Source: a virus
Virus record (IMG/VR): IMGVR_UViG_3300025070_000215
Location: 1 to 25,004 of that record
DNA: 25,004 bases
Strand: one strand, 5' to 3'
Part shown: one piece after another, positions 14,841 through 20,181 of the stretch
Layout: each line of letters begins with the position of its first letter
Numbering within the stretch: position 1 is the first letter of the stretch
The notes under the pieces: model-generated
The model's input: the letters and a program-made list of their open reading frames with translations, nothing else
Told to the model about the DNA's origin: nothing
The model's database searches: none
Translations under genes and position numbers: made by a program

Positions 14841-15536
14841 CTAGTTGTTAATGTAATTGTCTGCGAGAGGGAATATTTCAGTAATTGCCTTACCTACTGC
14901 CTTCGCAAGTTCCATATGTTCTTTTTGTGTACCATTGGCAGAACGCAAGTCAACGTAATGAATCCACGAACGGATTGTTGCGTTTGCATATAGTCTTGAT
15001 ACAGTCAAACCTTCTGGCAGTAGGGCACGTGCTTGTTCTTTTGCAATACCCTGTTCAACTGCCCATTGGTAGTTCTTCTTCACCAATTCAATTACACCAG
15101 TCTGTTTACGATTCCACTCAGCAATCAAGTCTTGGTTCTGCTGATTGTCAATCAAGGAGGGGTCACCTTCTATTTCGATAGAGTTCTGGCGGTTCTTTGG
15201 ATCTTGTAAACGACATTCACGTTTTACGAATTCCAGTTCTTTTACAGGATCAGCATATCTCTGAGAAAATTCTTGAAAACACATAGAACGATGTCGTAGT
15301 AGTTGTCTTGCAATATCACGAGTTGTTTCAATTTCGATACATGCGTTCACCATTTCAAACGGTGACCAATGTTTATGTTTTGCAAGGTAGTTGAGTAATT
15401 TGTCTGAAGTCTTAGAGTTCAGTTGGTTATCGGGGTTAGATACTCTGGCACAGTATGCAATCAAGTCCTGTACATCGTCTAATCCAATGATGCTGTCCTT
15501 GATAGGTTGACTGCAAGATATTAATCTAACTTTCAT
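14841..15536 (-). CDS. thyX: FAD-dependent thymidylate synthase
   Basis: 231 aa. The ThyX signature RHRx7S is present at residues 81-91 (RHRSMCFQEFSQRY), with IETTRDIARQLLRHRS before it and SRLYANATIRSWIHYVDLRS near the end, the region for dUMP binding. ThyX methylates dUMP using FAD, NADPH and methylene-THF and replaces ThyA in many marine phages. ATG 15536 with GGAG 6 bases upstream is preferred to the GTG at 15548 that precedes it in the same frame. It overlaps the primase stop by 4 bases and leads into nrdA with 16 bases between. Confidence 0.93.
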   Translation of the reverse strand: MKVRLISCSQPIKDSIIGLDDVQDLIAYCARVSNPDNQLNSKTSDKLLNYLAKHKHWSPFEMVNACIEIETTRDIARQLLRHRSMCFQEFSQRYADPVKELEFVKRECRLQDPKNRQNSIEIEGDPSLIDNQQNQDLIAEWNRKQTGVIELVKKNYQWAVEQGIAKEQARALLPEGLTVSRLYANATIRSWIHYVDLRSANGTQKEHMELAKAVGKAITEIFPLADNYINN

Positions 15537-16546
15537 GTTCTTCTCCACTTTTGTAATCTAAAGGTTGCTTCTAAACCTTTGAACGTATTGTCACGTATTA
15601 TATCTTCGACATTTGACATGCCATTTAGATACATCTCATTTATGTCTTTACCGACTGTCGAAGTCTGTTCAGGCCAGATACAAATTCTGTATCCTTTGTT
15701 GATCACCTTCTCCATTCGTTTGTGTATCTCTTTGTTGCGTGGTTCTGCGTCAAAGACAAATACAGCATTCTCAATATTATCGAAACCGTCGACGTTTCCT
15801 TCAGCGCCTGCCATCGCAACCGCATTCGAGAGGAATAAACTGTCAATAGCTCCTTCAACAACATGATACTCTTTACTAAAGTCAACAGTATCGAGACCGA
15901 AAACCTTTGGACGATCTTCGAACATTATAGTCAAATAACGAAGACCATTAGGATCAAATCCACGTGCCGATACCCCAAATACTTTACCGTTTTGATCAAT
16001 GAATGGGATAATTAGGCGAGGATCGTCCTTCTCTACGTTGTCGAATTTATTAGGTATAATTCCGTTAATCCATTTCTTGAACGTCTTGGTATAATACAGA
16101 CGATAATGGTGACGTGCCGGAATGTGTCTCTTACTTATATATCTTTTGATTGCGTGATTGTGATGCAACTGAGAGACTTTTTTTATAGAACGTAGGGGAT
16201 TTTTCTTTAGAACAGTCAGTTTCTTTTCGGTAGTATCTTTGAAAGAAAAAGGTTCTTTTTTATCCTTTTTGATAAACTTCTCAGCCACCCAATCATTGTA
16301 CATGAGGTGGTCTACAGTCTTGAGGAAGTTGGAGAAGTTGTGACTGGCGCCACAGTTGTGACAATAGTAGAAGAACTTGTTCTCCTTCTCTAACAACCAA
16401 CCACGTGACTTACTGCGTGACTTCTGAGAGTCACCGCAGATAGGACATCTAAAGTTTATCTTGTAGGGATTTGTGTTGCGTATGCGAAAGTTCTGTAAGC
16501 GCCCAGACAACATCTGGGCGTACTGAAGATCTGTAAAGTCAACCAT
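15533..16546 (-). CDS. DNA primase, T4 gp61-like (zinc finger plus TOPRIM)
   Basis: 337 aa, near the 342 aa of T4 gp61. Zinc-binding cysteines at 34 and 37 (RCPICGDS) and 62 and 65 (YYCHNCGAS) open the protein. A lysine-rich linker follows. The TOPRIM core is YHVVEGAIDSLFLSNAVAM (Glu) and AVFVFDAEPRNKEIH (Asp-x-Asp-like). It synthesises RNA primers for the lagging strand, working with the phage helicase. ATG 16546 lies downstream of an in-frame TTG at 16564; neither has an obvious ribosome site, and the ATG gives the usual start. Preceded by the consensus promoter at 16586-16614, with a predicted RNA start only about 33 bases before the ATG. Confidence 0.88.
   Translation of the reverse strand: MVDFTDLQYAQMLSGRLQNFRIRNTNPYKINFRCPICGDSQKSRSKSRGWLLEKENKFFYYCHNCGASHNFSNFLKTVDHLMYNDWVAEKFIKKDKKEPFSFKDTTEKKLTVLKKNPLRSIKKVSQLHHNHAIKRYISKRHIPARHHYRLYYTKTFKKWINGIIPNKFDNVEKDDPRLIIPFIDQNGKVFGVSARGFDPNGLRYLTIMFEDRPKVFGLDTVDFSKEYHVVEGAIDSLFLSNAVAMAGAEGNVDGFDNIENAVFVFDAEPRNKEIHKRMEKVINKGYRICIWPEQTSTVGKDINEMYLNGMSNVEDIIRDNTFKGLEATFRLQKWRRT
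16500..16520 (-). other. Stable stem-loop in 5' part of primase gene
   Basis: CGCCCAGA / TCTGGGCG, a perfect 8-bp stem with a 5-base loop, starting 26 bases after the primase ATG. No T run follows, so it is not a terminator. It could slow translation or protect the message. Confidence 0.5.
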
Positions 16547-16585
16547 AATATAAAAAGTATCCAAGTGTGTTTAACTGTTAGAGAG

Positions 16586-16614
16586 ATTATAACACTAGAT
16601 TAAAGCTTTGTCAA
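16586..16614 (-). promoter_or_regulatory. Consensus sigma-70 promoter before primase
   Basis: Minus strand TTGACA (16614-16609), 17 bases, TATAAT (16591-16586). The -35 box contains the TGA of the preceding gene. It is the obvious driver of the primase-thyX-nrdA-nrdB-Grx-ALAS operon. Host polymerase should recognise it, which points to early expression. Confidence 0.85.
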
Positions 16615-17072
16615 CCATTAAAAGGCAGAAAGTCCAAAGAAATTATGCCTAGGATAAAGATAATTGTGCCTGCGACTCCCATACCGTACCATCTGGCACG
16701 TTCTAGATCGACTACACGGTCTTCTAACGACTGGATCTTTTCGAATACCTCATTGATACCGTCCTCGTCCACAGAGGAGACCTTGGCGAGTGCATCACGA
16801 AATTCTATACGTGTATCATCCAATTGGTCTGCCAATACAAGACGTGCTTCAAGCTGAGACTTGGTGTTCTCATCAATCTTGGCATCAAGAAACTTTATTT
16901 TTTGATTAGCGTTAACATTCTTCTGTTCTTGAACTGCCAGATCTTTTGCAATCCCAGCCATAGCGTCGACAGTCTCATCAACCTTGTTGAAGAAACGCTC
17001 GATTTGACGGATGTCTTTTTTAATTAAAGCAATGTCTATTTTTAATTGGTTTAATTCTTCTGACAAGTTCAT
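16611..17072 (-). CDS. Coiled-coil protein with C-terminal membrane anchor
   Basis: 153 aa. ATG 17072 (MNLSEELNQLKIDIALIKKD) is used: an AAGGGGA site precedes it, and the longer frame from 17114 would have to begin within the terminator hairpin at 17092-17111. Long heptad-rich helix (residues 2-120), then LERARWYGMGVAGTIIFILG with one C-terminal membrane helix. A tail-anchored coiled coil could hold something at the inner membrane; no family recognised. Its stop codon is embedded in the -35 of the next promoter. Confidence 0.68.
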   Translation of the reverse strand: MNLSEELNQLKIDIALIKKDIRQIERFFNKVDETVDAMAGIAKDLAVQEQKNVNANQKIKFLDAKIDENTKSQLEARLVLADQLDDTRIEFRDALAKVSSVDEDGINEVFEKIQSLEDRVVDLERARWYGMGVAGTIIFILGIISLDFLPFNG

Positions 17073-17091
17073 TCCCCTTGATGGAATTGAT

Positions 17092-17111
17092 AAAACCCCT
17101 AATCGGGGTTT
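17092..17111 (-). terminator. Rho-independent terminator
   Basis: On the minus strand an AAACCCC stem, GATTA loop, GGGGTTTT. A seven-base perfect stem is followed by a short T run, after the o-spanin gene (stop at 17158) and before the ATG at 17072. It ends the late transcript of the spanin cluster. The remaining intergenic bases hold an off-consensus GATAAATA and TATACT (see rejected items). Confidence 0.65.
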
Positions 17112-17157
17112 CATTTGTTACGCAAATAATAGTATACCTAATTACTAAGGATATTTA

Positions 17158-17541
17158 TCAAGGGGAAGGTTTCACAGCGTCCTCATAATACAAAATAATT
17201 TCACCTTGTTGCTTTATATATCGTCGCAGTTCAGAAATATTAAGGGCAAGGTTCTCATAATCTTTAACTGAGAATGCAACAAACGCACGATTACCATTAA
17301 CACTTTCGAACTCCTCTAAGAATTCGTCAATGTTACCCTCATTAACGACATATAGTCGTGTGTCAGATAAGTTAATCGGTTTTGGACGTGCTACTGTCGG
17401 AATTGTCGTCTTCTGTATCTCCGTCACCGTCACTACTTTCGGTTCTGGAGTCACCAGACTGCAACCAGTTAGGCAGAGGAGCGTTCCCACTACCACCAGT
17501 GTCTTGTTCCAACTCACGCCATAATTTTGCTGTCGCACCAT
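17158..17541 (-). CDS. Outer-membrane spanin lipoprotein (o-spanin), partly overlapping the i-spanin
   Basis: 127 aa. ATG 17541 with an AGGA site 7 bases upstream. The signal peptide has a lipobox L-T-G-C with Cys27 as the lipidated residue, then a proline-containing mature part of about 100 aa (EPKVVTVTEIQKTTIP...). The first 170 bases lie in another frame of the gene for an N-anchored coiled-coil protein. This overlapping pair is the arrangement of two-component spanins (Rz/Rz1 and T4 pseT.3/pseT.2). Spanins fuse inner and outer membranes in the last step of lysis of Gram-negative hosts. The mature domain is larger than most o-spanins, so it is the less certain of the pair. Confidence 0.7.
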   Translation of the reverse strand: MVRQQNYGVSWNKTLVVVGTLLCLTGCSLVTPEPKVVTVTEIQKTTIPTVARPKPINLSDTRLYVVNEGNIDEFLEEFESVNGNRAFVAFSVKDYENLALNISELRRYIKQQGEIILYYEDAVKPSP

Positions 17542-17863
17542 TCATAGATCCTTCAAGATCAGCAGGGTCTTTCAAAGCCCTTGCAGTTAAATTATGTCTC
17601 TGGAGTTTTAGACGGAGATCGTCTCCGTACTCTTCCGCTCTCTGAAGATTATTCTGTAGACCCTGATTTAACTCATTAAGTCTTTGTGTATCTTCTTGGA
17701 GAGTTTTGATGCTTGCCTCTGCAGTCTGAACTGCAACTTCCATCTTAGCCACGTTTGCACGTGCAGTTTCTAAGTCTGATTGAAGTTTGGTTACGTATAG
17801 GTAACCCACCCCGCCGGTAGCGAGGACTACAATTACTGCAGCAATTTTAATTGAGGCAAACAT
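17372..17863 (-). CDS. Inner-membrane spanin (i-spanin)
   Basis: 163 aa. One N-terminal membrane helix (residues 5-25, IKIAAVIVVLATGGVGYLYV), a periplasmic coiled coil of about 60 residues (DLETARANVAKMEVAVQTAE...), then a low-complexity, Ser/Asp-rich tail that overlaps the o-spanin frame. N-in/C-out topology is as expected for i-spanins. A weak ribosome site; the start lies 11 bases after the stop of the gp67-like gene. The tail may be shaped more by the overlapping frame than by its own function. Confidence 0.72.
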   Translation of the reverse strand: MFASIKIAAVIVVLATGGVGYLYVTKLQSDLETARANVAKMEVAVQTAEASIKTLQEDTQRLNELNQGLQNNLQRAEEYGDDLRLKLQRHNLTARALKDPADLEGSMNGATAKLWRELEQDTGGSGNAPLPNWLQSGDSRTESSDGDGDTEDDNSDSSTSKTD

Positions 17864-17874
17864 TCATTTAACGA

Positions 17875-18177
17875 CTATTCGTCGTCCTCATCTTCGTCTT
17901 CATCGTCGTCAGACTTTTTCTTCTTCTTAGGCATTTCATCATCATCTTCGTCTTCATCAGACTCCATGTCATCTTCTTCTTTGACTTTGCCTTCGTCGAG
18001 TTCTGCGTCGATCATGTCCTCTACGGACTCTTCAACTGATTCCTGTGCATCAACCATTTCTTGATACTTTGCTTCTAGTGCAGTCTGTACACGTCCAGAA
18101 ATTTCATCCGCAAAATCTTTTTTCATTTGCATTGGATTATTCGCTAGTGCCGACTGAATAATACTTTCTACAGACAT
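17875..18177 (-). CDS. Acidic prohead core protein, gp67-like
   Basis: 100 aa. A helical N-terminal part (SVESIIQSALANNPMQMKKD) ends in a very acidic tail with D/E runs broken by PKKKKKS. Size, acidic tail and a late promoter directly upstream fit T4 gp67, a core scaffold protein cleaved during head maturation. I rely on composition and context, since the sequence itself is low in complexity. In T4 the gene lies with 20, 68, 21, 22 and 23; here the neighbours are different. Other acidic proteins are possible. Confidence 0.55.
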   Translation of the reverse strand: MSVESIIQSALANNPMQMKKDFADEISGRVQTALEAKYQEMVDAQESVEESVEDMIDAELDEGKVKEEDDMESDEDEDDDEMPKKKKKSDDDEDEDEDDE

Positions 18178-18204
18178 TGTTATCTCCTAATAAAAGTTAA
18201 TTGT

Positions 18205-18630
18205 CTACTTATTTATAAATTGGGCAAAATCTTTTCTTTTAGAACGATTTTTCTTAACCCATCTGCGTTGTTGTGCCTTAGTAAAGCCAGGCTCTCCTTG
18301 TGCACCAACTCCCAGTCCAGCGACTTTACCACCACCTACATTGTTAGCAGGTTCTTCTTTAAGTCTCTTTTTCATACGTTTGTATCTGGGTGCGTTCATT
18401 TCAGTCTCAACATCTAAGACTGCTTGAACAAACTCCATGAGGTTTTTCATGGCATATTCGTAATTATCATAGTTCTCCATCTTCAAAAAACGCATTGCGT
18501 CTGCATGATCCTTGGCGATCTTCTTTTTCAAAGTCTCAAGGTTCAAACGACCATAACCCTGAATGAGTACTTCAGGGTTTGACCACTCTTTGGCAGTCTC
18601 TGGTTTTCTGAATATGGTTCCCTTTGCCAT
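18205..18630 (-). CDS. Conserved phage protein, basic C-terminus (141 aa)
   Basis: 141 aa. It begins MAKGTIFRKPETAKEWSNPEVLIQGYGRLN, has a helical middle, and ends with a Gly-rich turn then FTKAQQRRWVKKNRSKRKDF. AAGG precedes ATG 18630. I recall relatives with the same W-S-N-P-E-V opening in other T4-like marine phages, unnamed. The basic end may bind nucleic acid. It may be a head-assembly protein because it abuts the late-promoted gp67-like gene. Function unknown. Confidence 0.65.
   Translation of the reverse strand: MAKGTIFRKPETAKEWSNPEVLIQGYGRLNLETLKKKIAKDHADAMRFLKMENYDNYEYAMKNLMEFVQAVLDVETEMNAPRYKRMKKRLKEEPANNVGGGKVAGLGVGAQGEPGFTKAQQRRWVKKNRSKRKDFAQFINK
18210..18217 (-). promoter_or_regulatory. 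T4-type late promoter for the gp67-like gene
   Basis: Exact TATAAATA on the minus strand (plus strand TATTTATA), with its last base 32 bases before ATG 18177 and an AGGAG site between. It overlaps the end of the 141-aa gene. Confidence 0.8.
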
Positions 18631-18639
18631 TACTTTACC

Positions 18640-18837
18640 TTATACGTCTGCAGTTAATTCGAATTCCACTGATGTCAAGCCAGGCGTAATACCCCTGTTA
18701 CGAAAGTACGTGTCGAAATCCGACCATCTAATTGTTCCACTAGATGGGATGCCAGGCGCCACCCCATAATATTCTCTAATCGCATGGGGTGTACTACCAC
18801 CAAAATACCTTGCGATAAATGCCATACCAATTGCCAT
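18640..18837 (-). CDS. Small conserved protein with PHAIREYYG/GIPSSGTI motif
   Basis: 65 aa. It contains the motif FGGSTPHAIREYYGVAPGIPSSGTIRWSDF (given in parts), close to the P-H-x-I-S-E-Y-Y-G...I-P-S-S-G-x-I...S-D-F pattern that recurs in phage structural proteins, often in tail or neck components. No catalytic residue is visible. An AAGGA site is 8 bases before the ATG. A structural or assembly role is inferred from that motif and from the late-gene setting. The promoter at 18902-18930 could serve it. Confidence 0.55.
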   Translation of the reverse strand: MAIGMAFIARYFGGSTPHAIREYYGVAPGIPSSGTIRWSDFDTYFRNRGITPGLTSVEFELTADV

Positions 18838-18840
18838 AAT

Positions 18841-19221
18841 CTATTCCTTCTTTAGTAGAGGATTCAAATATTCACATTCAAATCTCTTTAGTGACTCCTC
18901 TATTATATCATCATTGACTTCTTCTGTCAACAGCGAATCATCACTAAAGTGTTGCCATTCTCTAATTAAAAACAATGCAGCCGCATAGGATGCAAGTTTT
19001 GATTGTCCGCCAGGGACTTTTGCAAGTATTTTTTTGAGGTTCAATATCATGAGATCGAAGATCCCAAACGCATCACGTTGAGCTTTCTTCAGAAAGTTCT
19101 TTCTCTTGATAAGGATCTTACCCTTATCATCTATGATACCCTGTTCATATGCAGGCCACTTGTCAAATGGTGTGACAAGTTTCCTTATGAAAGAATATAC
19201 TAGAAATAAATCGACTACCAT
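18841..19221 (-). CDS. Conserved phage protein (126 aa), LVYSFIRKLVTPFDKW type
   Basis: 126 aa. Conserved-looking core: FLVYSFIRKLVTPFDKWPAY, EQGIIDDKGKILIKRKNF, then a helix LNLKKILAKVPGGQSKLAS and YAAALFLIREWQ. I recall homologs in several T4-like marine phages, without assigned function. No membrane segment. Its ATG shares one base with the stop of the upstream gene (TGATG), so translation is coupled. An 8-bp hairpin lies 41-63 bases into the gene, and a consensus promoter lies near its 3' end. Confidence 0.7.
   Translation of the reverse strand: MVVDLFLVYSFIRKLVTPFDKWPAYEQGIIDDKGKILIKRKNFLKKAQRDAFGIFDLMILNLKKILAKVPGGQSKLASYAAALFLIREWQHFSDDSLLTEEVNDDIIEESLKRFECEYLNPLLKKE
18902..18930 (-). 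promoter_or_regulatory. Candidate intragenic sigma-70 promoter
   Basis: Minus strand TTGACA (18930-18925), 17 bases, TATAAT (18907-18902), inside the 3' part of the 126-aa gene. It would begin transcripts about 60 bases before the 65-aa gene and the late cluster to its left. Confidence 0.45.
19158..19180 (-). other. Stem-loop in 5' part of the 126-aa gene
   Basis: ACTTGTCA / TGACAAGT, an 8-bp perfect stem with a 7-base loop. It lies within coding sequence, 41-63 bases after the ATG. Confidence 0.4.
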
Positions 19222-19595
19222 CAGATTTCCTTAAGTACTTGAATTATATGCCTGTCTGCATTGATACTATCTTGATGTATTCCAATGCCATCATACCGTA
19301 TGATTGTTGGCATATAGTTTAAGTACTCTACAAAAGGTTTTAAATATTCGTGGTATTCAGGCAACTTCATGAATAACATGGGCGTTCCCTGTTCCCCAAA
19401 CACATTATATATGATTATCATATGATTCAGAATCAACCTTTCCTTCAACTCGTTCTCTTGTCTATATCGACCAAAGAGTTTCCTGAGATATTGGAAACGT
19501 TTCATGTCTTCCTCGAATTCAGATATGTCTGAACAGTGAGGATTCTCATAGTGTTTCATTGCATACATTAAAAAGGTTGATTCTGTTAATATCAT
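19221..19595 (-). CDS. Conserved phage protein (124 aa)
   Basis: 124 aa. It opens MILTESTFLMYAMKHYENPH, continues SDISEFEEDMKRFQYLRKLF, then KERLILNHMIIIYNVFGEQ and ends in a helical IRYDGIGIHQDSINADRHII. It looks alpha-helical and globular. I have seen similar proteins in other myoviruses of the T4 type but cannot name the function. The upstream gap of 22 bases has no strong ribosome site, so read-through from the virion gene is likely. Confidence 0.7.
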   Translation of the reverse strand: MILTESTFLMYAMKHYENPHCSDISEFEEDMKRFQYLRKLFGRYRQENELKERLILNHMIIIYNVFGEQGTPMLFMKLPEYHEYLKPFVEYLNYMPTIIRYDGIGIHQDSINADRHIIQVLKEI

Positions 19596-19617
19596 AATTT
19601 AGGTAACTACTTCCAGA

Positions 19618-20181
19618 TTAACTATCTGCAACTGTTGCGTCTTCGTCACCAGTTGTTCCAGTCAAACCTGCGTCTCCAGCATCTGCTGAAGTCTTACGCA
19701 TTGCAACCAGTGGTTCGATGCGTCTGCGTGTGTTACCATTCTGATCAGTATATTCTACTACACTATTCCAACCTGCAGTACGGATACCTTTATTACGGTT
19801 ACTTTCTACTGCGGCCTCGTCTTGGTCAACGAAGAACAGATCAGCAGGTGCAACTTGAATAGTATCTTCAGTACCATCACCAACGTTAGTGATGTTTACC
19901 TGTGTACCTGCATTCGCATTTGACAACGATGTTGCAAGTTTAACTGTGTTTTCGTCTTCACGAATGATAAAATACATTTCACCATCTGTAAGACCAACGA
20001 TTGGTGTTACGTTTGATGCATCATATCTTATTCTTACGCCTGTTTCCAGTGCGTGATTTGGTAGAACGATAGTGTCCGCTACTGCACTTACTACTGCAGA
20101 ATCGGATCCATCGATTGTGAATACTGGCGTTTCGAACTTTGGTGCGTCCGCCAGAGTATCAGTGTCTCCCCATTGTGGCAT
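19618..20181 (-). CDS. Probable virion structural protein
   Basis: 187 aa. The N-terminus is MPQWGDTDTLADAPKF, then a beta-rich domain with VLPNHALETGVRIRYD, GLTDGEMYFIIREDENTVKLA and TQVNITNVGDG, which matches a domain repeated in phage fibre and tail proteins. The C-terminal part has RTAGWNSVVEYTDQNGNTRRRIEPLVAMRKT, reminiscent of small capsid or tail-associated proteins of marine myoviruses. An AAGGAG site precedes it, and the ATG shares one base with the stop of the 710-aa gene. Its precise location in the virion is unknown. Confidence 0.68.
   Translation of the reverse strand: MPQWGDTDTLADAPKFETPVFTIDGSDSAVVSAVADTIVLPNHALETGVRIRYDASNVTPIVGLTDGEMYFIIREDENTVKLATSLSNANAGTQVNITNVGDGTEDTIQVAPADLFFVDQDEAAVESNRNKGIRTAGWNSVVEYTDQNGNTRRRIEPLVAMRKTSADAGDAGLTGTTGDEDATVADS

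Noticed and set aside
17115-17159. GATAAATA and TATACT between the o-spanin and coiled-coil genes as promoters
   Set aside because: The octamer is off consensus, the -35 partner is poor, and a terminator follows before the next gene.
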